Shown piece by piece: positions 1 through 5,102 of a DNA stretch of 5,466 nucleotides (its first letter is position 1; every line of letters begins with the position of its first letter). The notes below the pieces were generated by a model. It ran no database searches and was not told the origin of the DNA. It saw nothing but the letters and a program-made list of their open reading frames with translations. The position numbers and the translations under genes were made by a program. Source of the stretch: an uncultured Mycoplasma sp. (GTDB lineage Bacteria > Bacillota_I > Bacilli_A > RF39 > UBA660); assembly GCA_905209745.1 (NCBI GenBank), contig CAJLUG010000074.1, positions 1-5,466 of the forward strand, given 5' to 3'.

Positions 1-1338
1 GGAGAAGCCTTAAAAAGACTAGCCAATTTATTAGGTTATAAAGCAATAGGTGATGCCCATCTAGGAGATTATGGAAGACCATTAGGATTAGTAGTATTAG
101 AAATTAAAAAAAGATATCCAAACTTAGAGTTCTTTGATGAGACTTATACAGGTGACCTAGAGAAAATAGAATTACCTATTACGAACGATGATTTAGAAGA
201 AATATATCCATACGCATCTAAAAAAGCCAAAGAAGATGATAATTATCTAGAAGAAGCAAGAGAAGTAACGTTTAAAATTCAAAATCATGAAAGAGGCTAT
301 TATGATATTTGGAAAAAAGTTGTAGAAATATCCAAACAAGATATTAAACAAGTATATGATACCTTAAATGTAAATTTTGAGTTATGGCTAGGAGAAAGTG
401 ATGCCGAAAACTATATCGAAGACTTAACAGAAATCATGAATGAACATCACGTATTAAAAGAAAGTGAAAATGCCTTAGTAATAGAAGTAAAAGAAGAAGA
501 CGATAACTCTCCAATGCCTCCACTTTTATATAGACGTTCTAATGGTACAATGTCTTATGCAACAACAGATTTGGCCACGATTCTACAAAGAAAAAGAGAA
601 TTAAACCCTGATGAAATCTGGTACTGTGTAGATGCCAGACAATCTCTACATTTTGAACAAGTATTCCGTGTTGCCAGAAAAGTAAACCTAGTAGAAGATA
701 ATGTAAAATTAGAACATATTGGCTTTGGTACCATGAATGGAAAAGACGGAAAACCATTTAAAACACGTGATGGTGGAGTAATGAACTTAAAAGGATTAAT
801 CGATTTAGTTACAGATGAAACAAGAAAAAGAATCAATCCTGAAACAGTAAAAGAAGAAGAAAAAGAAAGTGTTGCGAAAACGGTAGCTATTGCCGCATTA
901 AAATATGCAGACCTACTACCATATAGAGGAACAGACTATATCTTTGAAATAGAAAAATTCGCCGATTTAGAAGGAAAAACAGGACCATATCTTCTATATT
1001 CAACAATCCGTATGAAATCCTTATTAAATAAAGGAAAAGAGTTAAGTATTGGTGAAGTAACTTCATTCAAAACAGAAACAGAAAGAGAAATTGCTCTAAC
1101 AATTTTAAGACTACCTATCATCCTAGATAAATCACTAGAGACAAAGACATTAAATGAAATCACAGAATATATCTATAAATTGACATCTTTATATAACAAA
1201 TTCTATGCTGAGAATAAGATTTTAACAGAAGAAGATAAAGAACTTCAAAAATCTTGGTTAACTTTAACCAAAATTGTCTATGATATAAACATGATGTTAT
1301 TAGATGTACTAGCAATCAAAGTACCAGAAAAAATGTAA
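1..1338 (+). CDS. argS: Arginyl-tRNA synthetase, 5'-truncated by window edge
   Basis: This class I aminoacyl-tRNA synthetase charges tRNA-Arg with arginine in the cytoplasm. The frame is open from base 1 to TAA at 1336-1338, giving 445 residues. The family usually has about 550-600, so roughly the first 110-140 residues, including the HIGH motif, lie upstream. The ATG at 436 is internal, not the start. Visible landmarks are HLGDYG at residues 20-25, the GESD segment, YATTDLA, DARQSLHFEQVF, and the ArgRS counterpart of KMSKS, MNGKDGKPFKTR, at residues 245-256. The C-terminal DALR anticodon-binding domain begins near GPYLLY (residue 328) and runs to a typical ending, LLDVLAIKVPEKM. The gene sits upstream of rpoE, as in other Bacilli. 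No strong terminator follows, so some readthrough into rpoE is possible. The identification is essentially certain. Confidence 0.97.
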   Translation, partial: GEALKRLANLLGYKAIGDAHLGDYGRPLGLVVLEIKKRYPNLEFFDETYTGDLEKIELPITNDDLEEIYPYASKKAKEDDNYLEEAREVTFKIQNHERGYYDIWKKVVEISKQDIKQVYDTLNVNFELWLGESDAENYIEDLTEIMNEHHVLKESENALVIEVKEEDDNSPMPPLLYRRSNGTMSYATTDLATILQRKRELNPDEIWYCVDARQSLHFEQVFRVARKVNLVEDNVKLEHIGFGTMNGKDGKPFKTRDGGVMNLKGLIDLVTDETRKRINPETVKEEEKESVAKTVAIAALKYADLLPYRGTDYIFEIEKFADLEGKTGPYLLYSTIRMKSLLNKGKELSIGEVTSFKTETEREIALTILRLPIILDKSLETKTLNEITEYIYKLTSLYNKFYAENKILTEEDKELQKSWLTLTKIVYDINMMLLDVLAIKVPEKM

Positions 1339-1346
1339 AAAAATAG

Positions 1347-1375
1347 TTGCATATATATAAGATATATGATATAAG
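1347..1375 (+). promoter_or_regulatory. Candidate distal rpoE promoter (extended -10)
   Basis: A TTGCAT -35-like hexamer (1347-1352, only 3 of 6 to TTGACA) is followed after 17 nt by TATAAG (1370-1375). A TG one base upstream (1367-1368) makes an extended -10. It starts 9 nt after the argS stop. The region is very A/T-rich, so chance matches are likely, but spacing and extended -10 support it moderately. Confidence 0.4.
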
Positions 1376-1396
1376 TTTATTGGTAATTTTTTTACA

Positions 1397-1426
1397 GGGA
1401 CAAATATTAAAAAATTAGCATATAAT
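1397..1426 (+). promoter_or_regulatory. Candidate proximal rpoE promoter
   Basis: A perfect TATAAT (1421-1426) lies 18 nt downstream of GGGACA (1397-1402, 4 of 6 to TTGACA). Transcription would begin around 1433, leaving a leader of about 15 nt that still includes the AGGAGGG ribosome-binding site at 1438-1444. The consensus -10 makes this the likelier of the two rpoE promoters; the -35 is imperfect. Confidence 0.45.
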
Positions 1427-1448
1427 GTTTTGAATATAGGAGGGCAAT

Positions 1449-1892
1449 ATGAGTCTTAAAAAACTAAAGAAAGAAGAACTTGAATTACTATCCAATAAAG
1501 ATATTACAAAACTAATATTAGAAGATAGTAAAAAAACTTTAAATACAGCAGAACTATTTAAAAAAATAATAGAACTATTAGAATTACCAGAAGACATATT
1601 TGAAACAAAAATAGGAGACTATTATACGGCTTTATCAACAGATAAAAGATTTATTCTTTTAGATGACGGCACATGGGATTTAAGAAGTCGTCATACCTCA
1701 GATAAAGTAATAAAAGTATCAGAAGATGAAGATGATGATGCAGATATAGATATGGATGAAGAAAAAGACGATCAAGAAGAAATTGAAGAAGATTCTTATG
1801 ATGATAACGAAGAAGAGTATGACGCTAGTGCTAGTGAAGAATTAAAAGACCTAGTAGTAATCGATGAAGATGAATTAGAACTAGAACAATAA
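1449..1892 (+). CDS. rpoE: DNA-directed RNA polymerase delta subunit
   Basis: Delta is a small acidic accessory subunit of RNA polymerase in Bacilli and relatives. It aids core recycling, lowers non-specific nucleic-acid binding and makes transcription more sensitive to initiating NTP levels. The 147-residue product has the expected two parts. Residues about 1-85 form the HARE-HTH domain, including YYTALSTDKRFILLDDGTWDLRS, which aligns with the family's FYT-L--DGRF---D-TWGLRSWYP block. From about residue 90 the tail is almost wholly Asp/Glu and ends in a slightly hydrophobic acidic stretch, DLVVIDEDELELEQ. It is shorter than B. subtilis delta (about 173 residues), mainly in the tail. The start has an excellent AGGAGGG ribosome-binding site 4 nt upstream. 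The gene is monocistronic or read through from argS, and a strong terminator follows. This is not the proteobacterial sigma factor that shares the symbol rpoE. Confidence 0.95.
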   Translation: MSLKKLKKEELELLSNKDITKLILEDSKKTLNTAELFKKIIELLELPEDIFETKIGDYYTALSTDKRFILLDDGTWDLRSRHTSDKVIKVSEDEDDDADIDMDEEKDDQEEIEEDSYDDNEEEYDASASEELKDLVVIDEDELELEQ

Positions 1893-1897
1893 TGACC

Positions 1898-1928
1898 AAA
1901 ATCAGAAACGCCTATGTTTCTGGTTTTT
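1898..1928 (+). terminator. Intrinsic terminator of rpoE
   Basis: AAAATCAGAAAC (1898-1909) pairs with GTTTCTGGTTTT (1916-1927) across the 6-nt loop GCCTAT. This gives a 12-bp stem with one T-G wobble, 5 nt after the rpoE stop, and the 3' arm runs into a T-tract. The A-run opposite the T-tract means it could also work on the minus strand. It separates the argS/rpoE unit from the prfA unit. Confidence 0.85.
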
Positions 1929-1968
1929 ACTTAGATAGCATAATCCTGTTTTTTTCTTTAAAAAAGTA

Positions 1969-1977
1969 TGATATAAT
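1969..1977 (+). promoter_or_regulatory. Extended -10 promoter for the prfA operon
   Basis: TGATATAAT (1969-1977) is a perfect TATAAT with the extended -10 TG. It lies 29 nt upstream of the prfA start and 41 nt after the rpoE terminator T-tract. No good -35 is present at 16-18 nt spacing, only a T-run (1949-1955). An extended -10 often compensates for that in low-G+C Gram-positives. It probably drives prfA-prmC, with readthrough into spoIIR and mntP. Confidence 0.65.
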
Positions 1978-1993
1978 ACGAGTGGTTACCAAG

Positions 1994-2003
1994 AAAGGGT
2001 GAT
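1994..2003 (+). promoter_or_regulatory. prfA ribosome-binding site supporting a GTG start
   Basis: AAAGGGTGAT resembles the anti-SD complement AAAGGAGGTGAT with two bases missing, and ends 3 nt before GTG at 2007. It supports GTG as the start, which also yields the usual RF1 N-terminus (MIERLEATLEKY). The GGGTGAT part could pair weakly with GTTACC at 1985-1990, two of the pairs being wobbles. Confidence 0.6.
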
Positions 2004-2006
2004 ATC

Positions 2007-3077
2007 GTGATTGAAAGATTAGAAGCGACATTAGAAAAATATAATCATTTACAAGGAGAATTAACAAAACAAGAAGTATTAAGTGATATCAAAAAAACAA
2101 GAGAATATTCTAAAGAAATAGCCAACCTAGAAGATGTTGTAACTTGTTATAAAAAATATAAAAAAGTATTAGAAGAAATCGAAGATACGAAAGAAATGAT
2201 AAAAGATCCAGAACTAGGTGAAATGGCCAAAGAAGAATTAAAAACACTACAAGAGGAAAAAGAAAATCTAGATAAAGAACTAGAAATATTATTAATACCA
2301 AAAGATCCTAACGATGGTAAGAATGTTGTAATGGAAATACGTGGTGCCGCAGGTGGAGACGAAGCCAATATCTTTGCTGGAGACCTATTTAGAATGTATA
2401 CGAGATACGCCGAGAAAAAAGGTTTTAGTTATCAAGTATATAACTCAGTAGATGGAACAGCTGGTGGCTTTAGTCAAATAGAATTTATTATCAAGGGTCA
2501 AAATGCTTATTCATTATTAAAATATGAAAGTGGATCTCACCGAGTACAACGTGTACCTGTAACAGAAGCCAACGGTAGACTTCAAACATCAACCGCAACC
2601 GTTTTAGTTATGCCAGAAGCAGACGAAGATATCGAAATAGAAATTAATCCAAGTGATTTAAGAATTGATATTTATCGTTCTAGTGGCTGTGGAGGACAAG
2701 GAGTAAATACTACAGATTCTGCTGTACGTATTACCCACTTACCAACCAACACAGTCGTTACCTGCCAAAATGAAAGAAGTCAAATTCAAAATAAAGAACA
2801 AGCAATGAAAGTATTAAAAACTCGTCTTTATGAAATGCAATTAAGAGAACAACAAGAAGCAGCAGGAGCTGAAAGAAGAAGTAAAATTGGTACCGGAGAT
2901 AGAGCCGAAAAAATAAGAACATATAACTATCCACAAAATAGAGTTACAGATCATAGAATCGGTTTTACAACCAAAAATCTGGATAGAGTAATGGATGGCG
3001 ACTTAGATGATATTATTAATGCTTTAATTCAAGAAGACCAAAAAAGAAAATTACAAGGAGAAACAGAAGAGATATGA
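2007..3077 (+). CDS. prfA: Peptide chain release factor 1 (RF1)
   Basis: RF1 recognises UAA and UAG stop codons in the ribosomal A site and triggers peptidyl-tRNA hydrolysis. The 356-residue product is full length (family about 355-360). It has an N-terminal helical coiled-coil domain (about 1-100), the MEIRGAAGGDEANIF block, the RF1 codon-recognition tripeptide PVT at residues 184-186 (PxT, not the SPF of RF2) and the catalytic GGQ at 229-231. The GGQ context reads SGCGGQGVN, a variant of the commoner SGAGGQHVN. The C-terminus has the usual RTYNYPQNRVTDHR segment. The start is GTG. The stop is TGA, which RF1 itself cannot read, so ending this protein depends on RF2. The stop overlaps the prmC start by 4 nt (ATGA). 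Most other genes here end in TAA. Confidence 0.97.
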   Translation: MIERLEATLEKYNHLQGELTKQEVLSDIKKTREYSKEIANLEDVVTCYKKYKKVLEEIEDTKEMIKDPELGEMAKEELKTLQEEKENLDKELEILLIPKDPNDGKNVVMEIRGAAGGDEANIFAGDLFRMYTRYAEKKGFSYQVYNSVDGTAGGFSQIEFIIKGQNAYSLLKYESGSHRVQRVPVTEANGRLQTSTATVLVMPEADEDIEIEINPSDLRIDIYRSSGCGGQGVNTTDSAVRITHLPTNTVVTCQNERSQIQNKEQAMKVLKTRLYEMQLREQQEAAGAERRSKIGTGDRAEKIRTYNYPQNRVTDHRIGFTTKNLDRVMDGDLDDIINALIQEDQKRKLQGETEEI

Positions 3078-3100
3078 CAGTAGAAGATCTTCTGTTTTTT
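3058..3100 (+). promoter_or_regulatory. Inverted repeat enclosing the prfA stop and prmC start
   Basis: AAACAGAAGA (3061-3070) is perfectly complementary to TCTTCTGTTT (3088-3097). The 17-nt loop holds the prfA TGA and the prmC ATG. The stem extends with G-T, A-T and G-T pairs to 3058/3100, taking in GGAG of the likely prmC SD (AAGGAG, 3055-3060). The 3' arm runs through six Ts (3095-3100), so it resembles a terminator, though the loop is long. It may be an attenuator, an SD-occluding hairpin opened by ribosomes finishing prfA, or a coincidence. Confidence 0.5.
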
Positions 3101-3901
3101 GCTAAGGGGCATATTCATAGTGACCATGCCAAAATATTAATTGCAGAATTATTAGGTTGTAATCCCCTAGAGTTATTAAATCATCTAGAAGAAGAAGTGC
3201 CAGAAGAAAAAGTAGAGTTATTAAGAAAAGAGATTAAGGCATTAGAAGAGAATATTCCATTACAATATGTATTAGGTCATATTAATTTTTATGGAAATGA
3301 TTTTTATATTGATGAAAGAGTATTAATTCCCAGATTTGAAACCGAAGAATTAGTAGAAAACACCATAAAATATATCAACAAATATTTCCCAGAACCTGTG
3401 GATATTATTGATTTAGGTACCGGTAGTGGTGTAATAGGACTTACTTTAGAAAAGAAAGTTTCCACAAAATCTGTGGATTTAATCGATATTAGTAAAGAAG
3501 CACTAGAAGTTACCCACATAAACTGTGAAAAACTATCATCAAAAGCAAATATTATTGAAAGTGATATGTTTTCTTCTGTTGAAAAAAAATACGATGTAAT
3601 TATTAGCAACCCACCCTATATAAAGACAGAAGAAGAAATTGAGTCTATTGTCAAAGAAAACGAACCACACATCGCATTATATGCGGGACCAAATGGCTTA
3701 GATTGTTATCAAAAAATATTAGAAAATATCAAAGACCATATGAAAGAAAGATGTTTAATTGCTTTCGAAATAGGCTATACCCAAAAAGAAGATTTAAAAC
3801 AATTAATCAGTAAATATTTACCAACAAGTAAAGTCGAAGTAAAAAAAGACTTATCTGGTAAAGATAGAATGATATTTATTACCGTAGGAATAAAAAATTA
3901 A
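3074..3901 (+). CDS. prmC: Release factor glutamine N5-methyltransferase
   Basis: PrmC (HemK) transfers a methyl group from S-adenosylmethionine to the amide nitrogen of the GGQ glutamine in RF1 and RF2, raising their termination activity. The 275-residue product is full length (family about 280). It has an N-terminal helical substrate-binding domain (about 1-85), then PLQYVLGHINFYG and PRFETEELVE, the SAM-binding DLGTGSG at residues 113-119, and the catalytic NPPY at 179-182, which binds the glutamine side chain. The ATG overlaps the prfA TGA. The best SD, AAGGAG at 3055-3060 inside prfA, is 13 nt from the ATG, which is long, so translational coupling is likely. Residues 6-7 use CTT CTG; CTG is the only one in this gene, where leucine is mostly TTA or CTA, and both codons lie in the inverted-repeat arm at 3088-3097. 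The substrate RF1 is encoded immediately upstream. Confidence 0.96.
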   Translation: MTVEDLLFFAKGHIHSDHAKILIAELLGCNPLELLNHLEEEVPEEKVELLRKEIKALEENIPLQYVLGHINFYGNDFYIDERVLIPRFETEELVENTIKYINKYFPEPVDIIDLGTGSGVIGLTLEKKVSTKSVDLIDISKEALEVTHINCEKLSSKANIIESDMFSSVEKKYDVIISNPPYIKTEEEIESIVKENEPHIALYAGPNGLDCYQKILENIKDHMKERCLIAFEIGYTQKEDLKQLISKYLPTSKVEVKKDLSGKDRMIFITVGIKN

Positions 3902-3907
3902 AAAAAT

Positions 3908-3937
3908 GTATAAAAAAAGAAAAATCCTCTCATTATG
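3908..3937 (+). promoter_or_regulatory. Candidate forespore (SigG/SigF-type) promoter of spoIIR
   Basis: GTATA (3908-3912) fits the SigG -35 consensus GHATR. After exactly 18 nt, CATTATG (3931-3937) matches the -10 consensus CATXHTA at all but the last position. SigF and SigG overlap in specificity, and spoIIR is a known SigF target in B. subtilis. The SigF -10 form (GG at its start, 15-nt spacing) is not seen. The predicted start, about 3943-3945, leaves a short leader containing the spoIIR SD. Consensuses are recalled, and the A/T-rich context raises the chance-match risk. Confidence 0.5.
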
Positions 3938-3953
3938 TAGTTGAAAGAGAGGA
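3925..3953 (+). promoter_or_regulatory. Hairpin occluding the spoIIR ribosome-binding site
   Basis: TCCTCTC (3925-3931) pairs perfectly with GAGAGGA (3947-3953). After an A-A mismatch, two more T-A pairs leave a 9-nt loop. The 3' arm contains the likely spoIIR SD, AGAGG, 7 nt before the ATG at 3960. No T-run follows on the + strand, so it is not a + strand terminator. On the minus strand the same stem is followed by TTTTTCTTTTTTT, so an antisense terminator is the main alternative reading. Confidence 0.55.
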
Positions 3954-3959
3954 AAGGCT

Positions 3960-4478
3960 ATGAAAAAATTAGTAATTGTACTAGCAATCATAACAACCCT
4001 ATTAGTAATTAATAAAGAAGAAAAAATTGTAATTCCAAAAGAAGCCATTCGCTTTAGAGTCGTTGCCAACAGCAACAAAGAAGAAGATCAAACATTAAAA
4101 AAGAAAATAGTAAATAATTTAAATAGCGAAATAAGAAAATTAACAGTCTTAGATACTTCACTAGATAAATCTAGAGAAAATATAAAAAATCAAATTCCAG
4201 AATTTAGTAAAGTAGTAACAGAAACCCTAGAAAAAAATCAAAGTGAAGAAACATTTACGATAGACTATGGTATGAATTACTTTCCAGAAAAAGAATACAA
4301 AGGAATTGTCTATGAAGAAGGAGAATATGAATCCTTAGTAATTACCTTAGGAAATGGCCAAGGAGAAAACTTCTGGTGTGTTCTTTTCCCACCATTATGT
4401 CTCCTAGATACCGAAGAAGAACCAACAGATGTAGAATACACATCTTTTGTAAAAGAATTAATAGATAAGTATTTTTAA
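3960..4478 (+). CDS. spoIIR: Stage II sporulation protein R
   Basis: SpoIIR is made in the forespore under SigF and exported into the intermembrane space. There it triggers SpoIIGA to process pro-SigE, starting mother-cell gene expression. The 172-residue product begins with a signal-peptide-like segment: two lysines, then a hydrophobic stretch at about 4-17. Two family signatures follow, IRFRVVANSN with EEDQ (residues 30-44) and the C-terminal block GNGQGENFWCVLFPPLC, with FWCVLFPPLC at 138-147. It is shorter than B. subtilis SpoIIR (about 224 residues), but both conserved blocks are intact, so it looks functional. The start follows GAGAGGAAAGG, part of which lies in a hairpin. It sits between vegetative genes, 58 nt after prmC, and has its own candidate forespore promoter. 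Its presence argues that the organism, or a recent ancestor, forms endospores. Confidence 0.93.
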   Translation: MKKLVIVLAIITTLLVINKEEKIVIPKEAIRFRVVANSNKEEDQTLKKKIVNNLNSEIRKLTVLDTSLDKSRENIKNQIPEFSKVVTETLEKNQSEETFTIDYGMNYFPEKEYKGIVYEEGEYESLVITLGNGQGENFWCVLFPPLCLLDTEEEPTDVEYTSFVKELIDKYF

Positions 4479-4492
4479 TACGAAACATTAAT

Positions 4493-4530
4493 AGAATATA
4501 TAAGGTGATACAATGACCCTTATATATTTT
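4493..4530 (+). promoter_or_regulatory. Inverted repeat with the mntP start codon in its loop
   Basis: AATATATAAGG (4495-4505) is perfectly complementary to CCTTATATATT (4518-4528), and one G-T and one A-T pair extend it to 4493/4530. The 12-nt loop contains the mntP ATG (4513-4515). The AAGG half of the SD (AAGGTGAT, 4502-4509) is in the stem and TGAT in the loop. Ts run from 4527 to 4533. It could occlude initiation, attenuate transcription or melt with temperature; nine of the eleven core pairs are A-T, so chance is possible. Confidence 0.5.
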
Positions 4531-5043
4531 TTTATGGCCATAGGACTAAGTATGGATGCCTTTTCCCTAGCACTCGCTTATGGTACAACCAAAACAAGTA
4601 ATAAAAAGAAAATATTATTAAGTCTAATGGTAGGAATATTTCATTTTTTTATGCCAAAACTTGGTGCCTTGTTAGGAAATGAATTATTACTAAACTATTT
4701 AGTAAAAGCCAATTACTTAGTAGGTGCCATATTTTTAATCATCGGAATAGAAATGTTTTTATCTAGAAAAGAAGAAAAAAAAGGATCGATAACCAACTTC
4801 TTATCAATACTCTTCTTTTCCTTTACCGTAAGCCTCGATAGTTTCTCTGTAGGAATTGCTCTTTCTTTAACAACAAAAACCATAACAGAAGCAGCATTCA
4901 TTTTTGCCATGACAAGTTTTTTCTTTACCTTTCTAGGAATATATCTAGGGAATAAACTCTCTAACAAATTTGGACAAAAAGCTTCCTATATTGGTATTAT
5001 TATTCTAATTTTATTAGGGATAAAATATTTATTTTCTATATAA
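4513..5043 (+). CDS. mntP: Manganese efflux pump MntP family protein
   Basis: MntP proteins export Mn2+ across the cytoplasmic membrane and protect against manganese excess. The 176-residue product (family about 180-190) is a six-helix membrane protein made of two related halves. The acidic signatures expected of the family are GLSMDAFSLALAYG (Asp15) in helix 1 and TVSLDSFSVGIAL (Asp109) in helix 4; FHFFMPKLGALLG lies in helix 2. Hydrophobic segments fall at about 3-22, 35-55, 66-85, 94-117, 125-145 and 155-175. A short Lys/Glu-rich loop (RKEEKKG) separates the halves. The start has AAGGTGAT upstream. It lies 34 nt after spoIIR and is probably co-transcribed with it. That spacer cannot hold the yybP-ykoY manganese riboswitch often found before mntP. 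The related sporulation membrane protein YtaF is an alternative, but it is longer (about 210). Confidence 0.88.
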   Translation: MTLIYFFMAIGLSMDAFSLALAYGTTKTSNKKKILLSLMVGIFHFFMPKLGALLGNELLLNYLVKANYLVGAIFLIIGIEMFLSRKEEKKGSITNFLSILFFSFTVSLDSFSVGIALSLTTKTITEAAFIFAMTSFFFTFLGIYLGNKLSNKFGQKASYIGIIILILLGIKYLFSI

Positions 5044-5052
5044 GCGTTTTCT
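5039..5052 (+). promoter_or_regulatory. cre-like (CcpA) site upstream of fba
   Basis: TATAAGCGTTTTCT matches the catabolite-responsive consensus TGNAARCGNWWWCA at 12 of 14 positions, missing positions 2 and 14. The invariant-looking core AAGCGTTTTC is intact. It overlaps the mntP stop codon and ends 1 nt before the fba -35. That position suits control of a glycolytic gene by the carbon-catabolite regulator CcpA, whose gene is not seen here. It is a consensus match only. Confidence 0.4.
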
Positions 5053-5065
5053 TTTGACAAAAGAA
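5049..5065. repeat. 17-bp palindrome over the fba -35 box
   Basis: TTCTTTTG-A-CAAAAGAA is a perfect odd palindrome with 8-bp arms, containing the whole -35 hexamer TTGACA (5054-5059). It overlaps the last 4 bases of the cre-like site. As DNA it could be a dimeric repressor operator. As RNA it is a 7-bp stem with a 3-nt loop and no T-run, so it is not a convincing mntP terminator. Confidence 0.45.
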
Positions 5066-5082
5066 GTAATATTGCTTATGAT
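5054..5082 (+). promoter_or_regulatory. SigA-type promoter of fba
   Basis: A perfect TTGACA -35 (5054-5059), a 17-nt spacer and TATGAT (5077-5082, 5 of 6 to TATAAT) make this the best vegetative promoter in the window. Transcription should start near 5089, giving a leader of about 14 nt with the SD GGAAGGTGA (5089-5097) before ATG at 5103. Such a short leader leaves no room for a riboswitch. Confidence 0.8.
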
Positions 5083-5102
5083 ATATATGGAAGGTGACAA
5101 GA

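Noticed and set aside
436..1338. A 300-residue gene starting at ATG 436
   Set aside because: The same frame is open from base 1 and encodes typical ArgRS sequence upstream of 436, so this ATG is internal.
1350..1368. CATATAT-ATAAG-ATATATG hairpin just after argS, as an argS terminator
   Set aside because: Only one G-C pair, and the T-run (1387-1393) is about 19 nt downstream instead of adjacent. It overlaps an extended -10 promoter and is probably A/T-rich chance.
1384..1417. TAATTTTTT / AAAAAATTA 9-bp inverted repeat upstream of rpoE
   Set aside because: Pure A/T with a 16-nt loop; expected by chance in a spacer of this composition and not followed by a T-run.
1729..1890. Low-complexity acidic stretch as a repeat or pseudogene sign
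   Set aside because: It is the normal disordered Asp/Glu-rich tail of the delta subunit, in frame and ending at a proper stop.
1985..2003. GTTACC pairing with GGTGAT, hiding the prfA SD
   Set aside because: Six pairs, two of them wobbles; too weak to claim control of prfA.
4479..4512. yybP-ykoY manganese riboswitch or separate promoter before mntP
   Set aside because: The spacer is 34 nt, far too short for that riboswitch. TATATA at 4497-4502 has no -35 at suitable spacing and no recognisable MntR site is present.
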